NCBI RefSeq assembly: GCF_001591345.1
Contig: NZ_BCUS01000039.1
Span: forward strand, 1-51,718
Direction of reading: 5' to 3'
DNA length: 51,718 nucleotides
DNA from: Variovorax boronicumulans NBRC 103145
Lineage (GTDB): Bacteria > Pseudomonadota > Gammaproteobacteria > Burkholderiales > Burkholderiaceae_C
Under the pieces are notes generated by a model. That model worked only from the letters and a program-made list of their open reading frames with translations, was not told the origin of the DNA and did not search any database. This document shows positions 17,486 through 25,744 of this stretch, piece by piece; the first letter of the stretch is position 1; every line of letters begins with the position of its first letter. The translations under genes were made by a program, and so were the position numbers.

Positions 17486-18403
17486 ATGCCCCAGCTTCGC
17501 CCGTCGCTTTCCATCGCCGCCGCCGCCTTCGCGCTGGCCCTTGCCGCCCTGGCACCGACCGCTCCCGCGCAGGCGCAGCCCGCCAACGACACGCTCGCCA
17601 AGATCAAGGCCAGCGGCGCCATCACCTTCGGCTACCGCGAGGCCTCGTTCGGCTTCTCGTACCTGGACGCCAACCTCAAGCCCGTGGGCTACAGCATCGA
17701 GATCTGCAACCGCATCGTCGACGCGGTGAAGACCGAGCTGAAGCTGCCGGCCGTCGAGGTCAAGTACCAGGCCGTGACCTCGGCCAACCGCATCCCGCTG
17801 GTGCAGAACGGCACGGTGGACATCGAGTGCGGCTCCACCACCAACCTGGTGGAGCGCCAGTCGCAGGTGGCTTTCTCCCCGGACATCTTCCGCTACAACG
17901 TGCGCACGCTGGTGAAGGCCGATTCGGGCATCAAGAGCATCGCCGACCTGCAGGGCAAGACGGTGGTCACCACCGCCGGCACCACGTCGTTCCGCCTGCT
18001 GCGCGCGGCCGACAAGGGCCGCAGCCTCGAGGTGAACCAGCTCTCGGGCAAGGACCACACCGATTCGTTCCTGCTGGTCGAGAGCGGCCGCGCGCAGGCC
18101 TTCGTGCTGGACGACATCCTGCTCGCGGGCCAGATCGCCAACGCGCGCAACCCGAAGGACTTCGTCATCACCGGCGAGAGCCTGCGCACCGAGAACCAGT
18201 CGCTGATGTTCCGCAAGGACGACCCGGCCTTCAAGGCGCTGGTGGACCGCGTGGTGTCGGGCATGATGAAGTCCGGCGAGATGGAAAAGCTCTACAGCAA
18301 GTGGTTCATGTCGCCGATTCCGCCCAAGGGCATCAACATCAATTACCCACTCAATGCCGAGACGAAGGAGGCCTTTGCCAACCCGTCGTCCAAGGGCATC
18401 TGA
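17486..18403 (+). CDS. Amino-acid ABC transporter periplasmic binding protein (GltI-like)
   Basis: 305-residue family-3 solute-binding protein. The start is the ATG at 17486, preceded by GAGGAG with a six-base spacer; a cleavable signal peptide ends at APAQAQP. The body shows the family pattern TLAKIKASGAITFGYREASFGFSYLD, GYSIEICNRIVDAVK and VAFSPDIFRYNVRTLVK, and a C-terminus typical of glutamate/aspartate receptors (SGEMEKLYSKWFMSPIPPKGININYPLN). No permease or ATPase gene is adjacent, so it must borrow a transporter encoded elsewhere or act as an orphan receptor. Confidence 0.92.
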   Translation: MPQLRPSLSIAAAAFALALAALAPTAPAQAQPANDTLAKIKASGAITFGYREASFGFSYLDANLKPVGYSIEICNRIVDAVKTELKLPAVEVKYQAVTSANRIPLVQNGTVDIECGSTTNLVERQSQVAFSPDIFRYNVRTLVKADSGIKSIADLQGKTVVTTAGTTSFRLLRAADKGRSLEVNQLSGKDHTDSFLLVESGRAQAFVLDDILLAGQIANARNPKDFVITGESLRTENQSLMFRKDDPAFKALVDRVVSGMMKSGEMEKLYSKWFMSPIPPKGININYPLNAETKEAFANPSSKGI

Positions 18404-18417
18404 TCTCACCTGACTTC

Positions 18418-19068
18418 ATGACACGCATCGCCCTCATCCACGCGCTCTCGCATTCCGTCGCCCCCATCAACGAAGCCTTCGTACGCGACTGGCCCGAGGC
18501 CGTGCGCATGAACCTGCTGGACGACAGCCTCTCGGCCGACCTCGCGCGCGACGGCAAGGGGCTCGACGCGGCGATGCACGAGCGCTTCCAGCGGCTGGCG
18601 CAGTACGCGGTGGACACGGGCGCGCGCGGCATCCTCTTCACCTGCTCGGCCTTCGGGCCGTGCATCGAGGCGGTGGCGCAGCGGCACGCGGGCATTCCGG
18701 TGCTCAAGCCCAACGAGGCCATGATTGAAGAGGCCGTGCAGGGCGAAGGCCGGCTGGGCCTGATCGCGACTTTCGCGCGCACGCTGGAATCGATGCCGCC
18801 GGAGTTTCCTTCCGGCATGGCGCTCGAACTGGCGCTGGCCGAGGGCGCGCTGGCCGCGCTCGATGCGGGCGACACGCAGCGCCACGATGCGCTCATTGCC
18901 GAACAGGCCGCCGCGCTGCGCGCGCGCGGCTGCACGCGCATTGCCCTGGCTCAGTTCAGCATGGCGCGGGCGCGTGGCGCCTGCGAAGCGGCCAGCGGCC
19001 TGCCGGTGCTGACGACGGTCGACAGCGCGGTGCGTGCGCTGCGCCGGCGTGCTTCAGCTTCAGTGTGA
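18418..19068 (+). CDS. Aspartate/glutamate racemase superfamily protein
   Basis: 216 residues. The first active-site cysteine of the family is present in GILFTCSAFGPC (Cys76), but the position of the second (LAQxSM) is Phe180. Two-base racemisation by a Cys pair is therefore not expected, and a one-cysteine lyase, decarboxylase or isomerase role is possible. It begins 14 bases after the binding-protein stop, so it is the third gene of the operon. Its 3' end overlaps the convergent gene by nine bases. Confidence 0.85.
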   Translation: MTRIALIHALSHSVAPINEAFVRDWPEAVRMNLLDDSLSADLARDGKGLDAAMHERFQRLAQYAVDTGARGILFTCSAFGPCIEAVAQRHAGIPVLKPNEAMIEEAVQGEGRLGLIATFARTLESMPPEFPSGMALELALAEGALAALDAGDTQRHDALIAEQAAALRARGCTRIALAQFSMARARGACEAASGLPVLTTVDSAVRALRRRASASV

Positions 19069-19917
19069 GCCGCCGTTGCCGACGACCGTGACCAGCGTGG
19101 TCATCGCCACCTGCGCCGCTTCGCCGCGCGCGAGCGGTCTGCCCGGGCCGGCGTTGCCGCTGTCGGTTTCCAGGCCCTGCGCCAGGCGGCGGTAGATGTC
19201 CGACGAGGGCATGGTCGCCGCCGTGCCGAGCGCGTCGCAGTAGGTGTCGGTGAGCACGGCGGCCAGCCGCTCGCGTTCGGCGTCGCACAGCACGGGCGCC
19301 TCGGCGGCGAAGACCGACGCCACGCAGTGCATCAGGTAGGCCTGGGTCTCGAGCGAGAAGGCCTGCTGGCGCACGTAGTCTTCCACCGCGTGCCAGAAGA
19401 GGGTGTCGGAGGTGCGGCGCCAGCTTTCGAGCACCTTGCGCGACTTGGCGACCAGGTCGGCGTGCGCGTCGTGCGGTTCGGCCGGCCGCAGCGCCAGGCC
19501 CTGCAGCGTGAGCGCGGCCACCGGGCCGGCCGCGCCGAGCAGGAAGCTCCAGAACTTCCAGCGCGCGAACCATTTCTTGTCGTGGGCCGGGCCCAGCGGC
19601 TCCAGCAGTCGGAAGTCGATGCACAGGGCGGCGTTGGCCTGCAGGCCGGAGGCCATGCGGTCGGCCTCCACATGGCCCTGCGCGACGATGCAGGCGCTGG
19701 CGCCGCAGCGGTCGATGTCGGCCAGGCGCTGGGTCAGCTGGCGCAGCTCGTGGGCCGAGGCGCCGGTGGCTTCGGCCACGCGCAGCATGCCGTGGCACTG
19801 CTCCCGCTCCCGCTGGCAGGGGCTCTTGAGACGGTCTTCGACATGGTCGTCGAGCGTCGAGGGGCGTTCTTCTGCGACGCAGTCCTCGAGTTCACTCCCG
19901 GTGGTGAACGTTGACAT
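19060..19917 (-). CDS. Unrecognised protein with one predicted membrane segment
   Basis: 285 residues, start ATG 19917 with a GAAGGAG ribosome-binding site upstream. I do not recognise the family. The N-terminal 100 residues are polar and Glu/Arg-rich with scattered cysteines, followed by KKWFARWKFWSFLLGAAGPVAALTLQGLAL, a probable membrane-spanning or membrane-associated helix near residues 118-140, and then a helical C-terminal half. The upstream region is AT-rich with the palindrome ATAACTGTTAT (19942-19952). It is not functionally tied to the convergent racemase-like gene. Confidence 0.7.
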   Translation of the reverse strand: MSTFTTGSELEDCVAEERPSTLDDHVEDRLKSPCQREREQCHGMLRVAEATGASAHELRQLTQRLADIDRCGASACIVAQGHVEADRMASGLQANAALCIDFRLLEPLGPAHDKKWFARWKFWSFLLGAAGPVAALTLQGLALRPAEPHDAHADLVAKSRKVLESWRRTSDTLFWHAVEDYVRQQAFSLETQAYLMHCVASVFAAEAPVLCDAERERLAAVLTDTYCDALGTAATMPSSDIYRRLAQGLETDSGNAGPGRPLARGEAAQVAMTTLVTVVGNGGSH

Positions 19918-20099
19918 GGATGCTCCTTCGGGCGCAGATGAATAACTGTTATCAATATGTATTAACGCGCCGAGGTCGAACATCACCTGAACTAGGTATT
20001 TCCGTGGGCGGGCTGCCTTGTGTTCCACCGGCGGAACGGCGCCTGAACAGGGCCTGACCGATGGCCTCGCCATAATTGCCGCTCTTTCAAGGAGTACGC

Positions 20100-20924
20100 G
20101 TGGATATCGTTTTGCTGGTCAAGGCCGCTGTCATGGGCATCGTGGAGGGTCTGACCGAATTCCTGCCGATCTCGTCGACCGGCCACCTCATTCTTGCGGG
20201 CTCGCTGCTGGGCTTCGACGACGCCAAGGCCAAGGTGTTCGACATCGCCATCCAGACCGGCGCGATCTTCGCGGTGATCCTGGTCTATTGGCAGAAGATC
20301 CATTCGACCGTGGTGGCGCTGCCGCGCCAGCCCAAGGCGCGCCGGCTGGCGCTGAACATCGTCATCGGCTTCCTGCCCGCGGTGGTGCTGGGCCTCTTGT
20401 TCGGCAAGATGATCAAGGCGCACCTGTTCATCCCGACCGTGGTGGCGAGCACCTTCATCATCGGCGGCTTCATCATCCTGTGGGCCGAGAAGCGCCCGCC
20501 GGGCTCGGTGCGCGTCGAGCATGTGGACGACATGACGCCCTGGGACGCGCTCAAGGTCGGCCTGGTGCAGTGCTTCGCGATGATCCCCGGCACCAGCCGC
20601 AGCGGCTCGACCATCATCGGCGGCATGCTGCTGGGCCTGTCGCGCCAGGCGGCGACCGACTTCTCGTTCTTCCTGGCCATTCCGACGCTGATCGGCGCGG
20701 GCGCCTACAGCCTCTACAAGGAGCGCGCGCTGCTGTCGGTGGCCGACATTCCGATGTTCACGGTGGGCCTGGCCTTCTCGTTCATCAGCGCGTGGCTGTG
20801 CGTGCGCTGGCTGCTGAAGTACATCAGCACGCACAACTTCATTCCGTTCGCGTGGTATCGCATCGCCTTCGGCATCGTGGTGCTGGCCACGGCGTGGACC
20901 GGCGCGGTGGTCTGGGCGGAATAA
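20100..20924 (+). CDS. uppP: Undecaprenyl-diphosphatase UppP (BacA)
   Basis: 274-residue polytopic inner-membrane enzyme that dephosphorylates undecaprenyl diphosphate to recycle the lipid carrier for peptidoglycan; extra copies give bacitracin resistance. Both signature motifs are present: [14 protein letters not shown] (Glu16 to His29) and PGTSRSGS (from residue 163, Arg167). The GTG at 20100 is the start, because AAGGAG lies five bases before it and the protein then begins [17 protein letters not shown]. Confidence 0.96.
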   Translation: MDIVLLVKAAVMGIVEGLTEFLPISSTGHLILAGSLLGFDDAKAKVFDIAIQTGAIFAVILVYWQKIHSTVVALPRQPKARRLALNIVIGFLPAVVLGLLFGKMIKAHLFIPTVVASTFIIGGFIILWAEKRPPGSVRVEHVDDMTPWDALKVGLVQCFAMIPGTSRSGSTIIGGMLLGLSRQAATDFSFFLAIPTLIGAGAYSLYKERALLSVADIPMFTVGLAFSFISAWLCVRWLLKYISTHNFIPFAWYRIAFGIVVLATAWTGAVVWAE

Positions 20925-20934
20925 GCCAGCAGCC

Positions 20935-21744
20935 TCAGGCCGCCGCGCCCAGCAGCGCGCCGGCGGCCTTCGCCTCCCGCCGCACGGCGATGGCGATCGG
21001 CCCGTCGATCGACGGATCGAACCCGCCCGTGGCGCCCAGCGCGGTGATCACGGCGCACACCCTTCCCGCGTAGTCGTACACCGGCGCCGCCACGGCGCTG
21101 ATGCCCCGCAGGTAGGTGTCCCGCACGATGGCGCAGTGCGCCTGCTGCACCTCGCGGCGCAGCGCGCCGATGGGGTCGTCGGCATCGAGCAGCGCCCGCA
21201 TGTCCTCGGTGGCGTCGGCCAGTTCCTGCTCGGCCAGCGCCACCACGCGCGACTCGTCGAGCAGGCCCAGGAAGGCGCGGCCGGTGGCCGACCACAGCAT
21301 CGACATCACCGAGCCGGCGCGCACGTTCACCGTCACCGGCAGGCCCGGCTCCTCGAAGCGCACGATGGTCGGGCCCTTGTTGCCCATCACGGCGACGAAG
21401 CAGGTCACCTCCAGCGATTCACGCAGGCGGATCAGGCAGGGCTCGGCCGCGCGGATCGGGTCGGCCTGGCGCATGGCGGCCAGGCCGATCTGGATCGCCT
21501 CGGGGCCCAGGTAGTAGTGCTGCGAGGCGGTGTCCTGGCGCACCAGGCTTTCCTCCATCAGGCTCGCGAGGTAGCGGTGCACCTTCGCCGGGCTCTCGCC
21601 CACATGGGTGGCCAGGGCGGTGAGGCTGCTGCGCCCGCCCAGGTGCGCCAGGCCCTTGAGCACGGCCATGCCGGTCTCGGCGGACTGCACGCGCTGGCGG
21701 CGCTCGCGGGGAGGGGAAGAGGGTGCTTCGGCGGGGGAGGTCAT
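20935..21744 (-). CDS. IclR family transcriptional regulator
   Basis: 269 residues: N-terminal winged helix (VQSAETGMAVLKGLAHLGGRSSLTALATHVGESPAKVHRYLASLMEESLVRQD, about residues 20-75), then the IclR effector domain with GLAAMRQADPIRAAEPCLIRLRE and RGISAVAAPVYDYAGRVCAVITALG. It is divergent from the Bug receptor and P450 genes and is the probable regulator of that operon, through sites at 21800-21829. Confidence 0.93.
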   Translation of the reverse strand: MTSPAEAPSSPPRERRQRVQSAETGMAVLKGLAHLGGRSSLTALATHVGESPAKVHRYLASLMEESLVRQDTASQHYYLGPEAIQIGLAAMRQADPIRAAEPCLIRLRESLEVTCFVAVMGNKGPTIVRFEEPGLPVTVNVRAGSVMSMLWSATGRAFLGLLDESRVVALAEQELADATEDMRALLDADDPIGALRREVQQAHCAIVRDTYLRGISAVAAPVYDYAGRVCAVITALGATGGFDPSIDGPIAIAVRREAKAAGALLGAAA

Positions 21745-21799
21745 GTCGTCGGCATCTTAGGTGGCGGCCCAAATGGCCGGGTAAACCCGTGGATTGGTG

Positions 21800-21829
21800 A
21801 TTACGCAATGCGTATGATAATTACGCAAT
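21800..21829. promoter_or_regulatory. Direct repeat and palindrome, probable IclR operator
   Basis: ATTACGCAAT occurs at 21800-21809 and again at 21820-21829, exactly 20 bp (two helical turns) apart. The first copy is part of a perfect palindrome TACGCA-A-TGCGTA (21802-21814). The sites lie 29-58 bases before the Bug receptor start and 56 bases before the divergent IclR start, where an IclR dimer pair could control both. Confidence 0.65.
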
Positions 21830-21857
21830 ACACAATTTCCACCCCGGAGACACCCCG

Positions 21858-22832
21858 ATGAAGAAGCACTTCGCCCGCGGCCTTGCGGTCCTGTCCCTGG
21901 CTGCCCTGGCCACCGCCGCCAGCGCCCAGGCCACCTTCCCCGCCAAGCCGATCCGCTGGCTCGTGCCCTACGCCGCGGGCGGCGGCTCCGACTTCCTCGC
22001 GCGCACCGTCGCCCAGACGCTGTCGACGCAGGTCGGCCAGCCGGTGCTGGTGGACAACAAGCCGGGCGGCAACACCGCGCTGGCCGCCGCCGAAACCGCG
22101 CGCGCGCCGGCCGACGGCTACACCGTGCTCTCGGCTGACAACGGCACGCTGGTGTTCAACCCGGCGCTGTACAAGTCGCTGAGCTACAGCCCCACGAAGG
22201 ACCTGGCGCCCGTCACGCTGATGGGCAAGTTCCCGATGATCCTGGTGGTCGGCGCCAACTCGGGCTTTGCCACCGCCAAGGACTTCATCGCGCAGGCCAA
22301 GGCCAAGCCGGGCGGCATCAACTACGCCTCGGCCGGCGCGGGCAGCCCGCACCACCTGGCGATGGAACTGCTGAAAGTGGAAGCCAAGCTCTTCATGGTC
22401 CACGTGCCGTACCGCGGCGCGGCGCCCGCGCTGGCCGACGTGGTCGGCGGGCAGCTGCCGGCCATGATGGTCGACATGGCCGCCGGCGCCGGCTTCATCA
22501 AGGGCGGCAAGGTGCGCGCGCTGGCCGTGGCCAACCCCACGCGCCTGCCGCAGTTGCCCGACGTGCCCACCTTCGCCGAGCTCGGCTACAAGAACGTCGA
22601 AGCCGCCGCGCTGGTCGGCGTGGTGGTGCCCGCGGCCACGCCGGCCGACGTGGTGAACACGCTCAACCGCCAGTTGGTGGCCGCCATCCACGAGCCCTCG
22701 GTGAACAAGCGCATGGTCGACTTCGGCGTCGAGCCCGTGGGCAACACGCCCGCGCAGTACACCGAGCTGCTCAAGGCCGAGACCGCGCGCTGGCACAAGC
22801 TGATCCGCGACCTGAAGATCACGCTCGACTGA
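21858..22832 (+). CDS. Bug family periplasmic substrate-binding protein
   Basis: 324-residue receptor of the tripartite tricarboxylate transporter (TctC/Bug) family, abundant in Bordetella-like and Comamonadaceae genomes. A signal peptide ends at TAASAQA; then come the family signatures FPAKPIRWLVPYAAGGGSDFLARTVA, VDNKPGGNTALAAAETARAPADGYTVL, YASAGAGSPHHLAMELLK and VPTFAELGY. A GGAGA ribosome-binding site precedes the ATG. It is ten bases ahead of the P450 fusion, a strong sign that it binds the P450's substrate or a precursor, probably a carboxylated or polar organic compound (inference). Confidence 0.93.
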   Translation: MKKHFARGLAVLSLAALATAASAQATFPAKPIRWLVPYAAGGGSDFLARTVAQTLSTQVGQPVLVDNKPGGNTALAAAETARAPADGYTVLSADNGTLVFNPALYKSLSYSPTKDLAPVTLMGKFPMILVVGANSGFATAKDFIAQAKAKPGGINYASAGAGSPHHLAMELLKVEAKLFMVHVPYRGAAPALADVVGGQLPAMMVDMAAGAGFIKGGKVRALAVANPTRLPQLPDVPTFAELGYKNVEAAALVGVVVPAATPADVVNTLNRQLVAAIHEPSVNKRMVDFGVEPVGNTPAQYTELLKAETARWHKLIRDLKITLD

Positions 22833-22842
22833 GTCTGCTGCC

Positions 22843-25191
22843 ATGTCCGATACCGCCATGCCTTCGCGCACCTCCGGTTGCCCCGTCGCGCACGGGGCGC
22901 TCTCCGCCGAGCGCACGCCCACCGGCTGCCCCGTGAGCCAGCGCGCCGCCGAGTTCGATCCCTTCGAGGACGGCTACCAGCAGGACCCGCCCGAGTACGT
23001 GCGCTGGGCCCGCGAGCAGGAGCCGATCTTCTACAGCCCCAAGCTGGGCTACTGGGTGATCACGCGCTACGACGACATCAAGGCGGTGTTCCGCGACAAC
23101 CTCACCTTCAGCCCGTCGAACGCGCTGGAGAAGATCACGCCCACGGGCGAAGAAGCCAACGCCGTGCTCGCAAGCTACGGCTTTGCGCTCAACCGCACGC
23201 TGGTGAACGAGGACGAGCCGGCCCACATGCCGCGCCGCCGCGCGCTCATGGACCCGTTCACGCCCGAGGCGCTGAAGCACCACGAGCCGCTGGTGCGCGA
23301 GCTGGCGCGCAGCTATGTCGACCGCTTCATCGACGACGGCCGCGCCGACCTCGTCGACCAGATGCTGTGGGAGATTCCGCTCACCGTGGCGCTGCACTTT
23401 CTCGGCGTGCCCGAGGAGGACATGGACACGCTGCGCAAATATTCCATCGCGCACACCGTCAACACCTGGGGCCGCCCCAAGCCCGAGGAGCAGGTGGCCG
23501 TGGCGCACGCCGTCGGCAACTTCTGGCAGTACGCCGGCAAGGTGCTCGACAAGATGCGCCAGGACCCCGACGCACCCGGCTGGATGCAGTACGGCATCCG
23601 CAAGCAGATGCAGCACCCCGAGGTCGTCACCGACTCGTACCTGCACTCGATGATGATGGCCGGCATCGTGGCCGCGCACGAGACCACCGCCAACGCCACC
23701 GCCAACGCGGTGAAGCTGCTGCTGCAGCACCCGCAGGTGTGGCAGGAACTGTGCGACGACCCGGGCCTCATTCCCAACGCGGTGGAAGAGTGCCTGCGCC
23801 ACAACGGCTCGGTGGCCGCCTGGCGCCGGCTCGTCACCAAGGACACACAGGTCGGCGGCGTCGACCTGCCGGCAGGCTCGCGCCTCTTGATCGTCACCTC
23901 GTCGGCCAACCACGACGAGGGCCACTTCGCCGATGCCGACCTGTTCGACATCCGCCGCGACAACGCCAGCGACCACCTGACCTTCGGCTACGGCTCGCAC
24001 CAGTGCATGGGCAAGAACCTGGCGCGCATGGAGATGCAGATCTTCCTGGAGGAGTTCACGCGCCGGCTGCCGCACATGCGCCTGTCGGCGCAACGCTTCA
24101 GCTACGTGCCCAACACCTCCTTCCGCGGCCCCGAGCACCTGTGGGTCGAGTGGGACCCGCGTGCCAACCCGGAGCGCGCCAACGCCGGCCTGCGCGACGT
24201 GCAGGTGCCGGTGCGCATCGGCGAGCCGTCGGCGCACGCCATCGCGCGGCCGGTGGTGGTCGAGCGCGTGACGCCGGTGGCCGACGGCATCGTGCGGCTG
24301 CGCCTGGTGTCGCCCGATGGCAAGCCGCTGCCGCGCTGGACGCCGGGCTCGCACATCGACGTGGAATGCGGCACGCCCGAGCTGTCGCGCCAGTACTCGC
24401 TGTGCGGCGACCCCGACGAAGCCCACGCGCTGGAGATCGCCGTGCTGCACGAGCCCGAAGGCCGTGGCGGTTCGGCCTGGGTGCATGCGAACGTGAAGGT
24501 GGGCGAGCGCCTGCGCATCCGCGGCCCGCGCAACCACTTCCGGCTCGACGAGTCGCTGGCGAAGGCGATCTTCATCGCCGGCGGTATCGGCATCACGCCC
24601 GTGAGCGCGATGGCGCGGCGCGCGAAGGCGCTGGGCATGGACTACGAACTGCACTACAGCGGCCGCAGCCGCGCGAGCATGGCCTTCGTCGACGAACTGG
24701 CCGCGCTGCACGGCGGGCGCCTGCACGTGCATGCCGCCGACGAAGGCCGGCGCAACGACCTGCGCGCGCTGCTGGCCACGCCCGTGCCCGGCGCGCAGGT
24801 GTATGCCTGCGGCCCGCTGCGCATGCTCGAAGCGTTGGAAGACTGCTGCGCCGCGTGGCCCGAGGGCGCCTTGCGCGTGGAGCATTTCGAATCGACGCTG
24901 GCCACGCTCGACCCGTCGAAGGAACATGCCTTCGAGGTGGAGCTGAAAGACTCCGGCCTCGTCATCACCGTGCCGCCCGACCAGACCTTGCTGACGGCCC
25001 TGCGCGCGGCCAACGTCGATGTGCAGAGCGACTGCGAGGAAGGCCTGTGCGGTTCGTGCGAAGTGCGCGTGCTGGCCGGCAAGGTCGATCACCGCGACGT
25101 GGTGCTCACGCGCAGCGAGCGCGATGCGAACACCAAGATGATGGCCTGCTGCTCTCGCGCCTGCGAAGGACGGTTGGTGCTCGAACTCTGA
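22843..25191 (+). CDS. Self-sufficient cytochrome P450 fused to FMN reductase and ferredoxin (CYP116B-like)
   Basis: 782-residue class VII P450 monooxygenase that needs only NAD(P)H and O2. Domains: heme domain 1 to about 440, with I-helix AHETT (278-282), ExxR at Glu316-Arg319 and heme-ligand Cys388 in FGYGSHQCMG; a phthalate-dioxygenase-reductase-like FMN/NAD(P)H domain of about 465-685 with RQYSL (516-520), GGIGITP (580-586) and ACGPLRM; and a C-terminal plant-type [2Fe-2S] ferredoxin with Cys731, Cys736, Cys739 and Cys769. Length and order match CYP116B2 (P450RhF). The linker near 440-465 is short. Known family members hydroxylate or O-dealkylate small aromatics; the physiological substrate is not known from sequence. 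Confidence 0.95.
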   Translation: MSDTAMPSRTSGCPVAHGALSAERTPTGCPVSQRAAEFDPFEDGYQQDPPEYVRWAREQEPIFYSPKLGYWVITRYDDIKAVFRDNLTFSPSNALEKITPTGEEANAVLASYGFALNRTLVNEDEPAHMPRRRALMDPFTPEALKHHEPLVRELARSYVDRFIDDGRADLVDQMLWEIPLTVALHFLGVPEEDMDTLRKYSIAHTVNTWGRPKPEEQVAVAHAVGNFWQYAGKVLDKMRQDPDAPGWMQYGIRKQMQHPEVVTDSYLHSMMMAGIVAAHETTANATANAVKLLLQHPQVWQELCDDPGLIPNAVEECLRHNGSVAAWRRLVTKDTQVGGVDLPAGSRLLIVTSSANHDEGHFADADLFDIRRDNASDHLTFGYGSHQCMGKNLARMEMQIFLEEFTRRLPHMRLSAQRFSYVPNTSFRGPEHLWVEWDPRANPERANAGLRDVQVPVRIGEPSAHAIARPVVVERVTPVADGIVRLRLVSPDGKPLPRWTPGSHIDVECGTPELSRQYSLCGDPDEAHALEIAVLHEPEGRGGSAWVHANVKVGERLRIRGPRNHFRLDESLAKAIFIAGGIGITPVSAMARRAKALGMDYELHYSGRSRASMAFVDELAALHGGRLHVHAADEGRRNDLRALLATPVPGAQVYACGPLRMLEALEDCCAAWPEGALRVEHFESTLATLDPSKEHAFEVELKDSGLVITVPPDQTLLTALRAANVDVQSDCEEGLCGSCEVRVLAGKVDHRDVVLTRSERDANTKMMACCSRACEGRLVLEL

Positions 25192-25291
25192 GGCCTTTCT
25201 CCACGCGCATTGATCTATCGCAAGTGTTCCGCAGCACGCCCACCGCACAGTGGGGCGTGCCGAATCGGCACCTCACCGAAAGAACCATGTG

Positions 25292-25744
25292 ATGAAGACG
25301 AGAACCACCGCGGCCCTGCTTTTCACGGCGCTGCTCGCCGGCCCCGCGCTGGCCGCCACCTGCGACATCGAGATCGAAGGCAACGACGCGATGCAGTTCA
25401 ACAAGACCGCCATCGCCGTGCCGGCCAGCTGCAAGCAGTTCACCGTGAAGCTCAAGCACGTCGGCAAGATGCCCAAGGCCGCGATGGGCCACAACTGGGT
25501 GCTGAGCAAGGCCGCCGACGCGCAGGGCGTGGCGGCGGACGGCATCGGCGCGGGGCTGGACAAGGCCTACGTGAAGCCGGGCGATGCCCGCGTCATCGCG
25601 CATTCGAAGGTCATCGGCGGCGGCGAGGTCGATGCCGTGAGCTTCGACGTGAGCAAGCTCAAGGCGGGAGGCAGCTATGCGTGGTTCTGCTCGTTCCCGG
25701 GGCACGCGTCGCTCATGAAGGGCACGCTGGCGCTGGTCAAGTAA
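25292..25744 (+). CDS. azu: Azurin, periplasmic blue copper protein
   Basis: 150-residue precursor with a signal peptide ([21 protein letters not shown]) and a mature cupredoxin of about 129 residues. Type-1 copper ligands are all present: His67 (GHNW), Cys133 and His138 (WFCSFPGH), and the axial Met142. The structural disulfide pair Cys24-Cys47 is also present. It shuttles electrons in the periplasm. A GTG directly before the ATG (25289) is an alternative start. It is 100 bases after the P450 gene and overlaps the convergent kinase gene by eight bases, so it may be a separate unit. Confidence 0.95.
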   Translation: MKTRTTAALLFTALLAGPALAATCDIEIEGNDAMQFNKTAIAVPASCKQFTVKLKHVGKMPKAAMGHNWVLSKAADAQGVAADGIGAGLDKAYVKPGDARVIAHSKVIGGGEVDAVSFDVSKLKAGGSYAWFCSFPGHASLMKGTLALVK

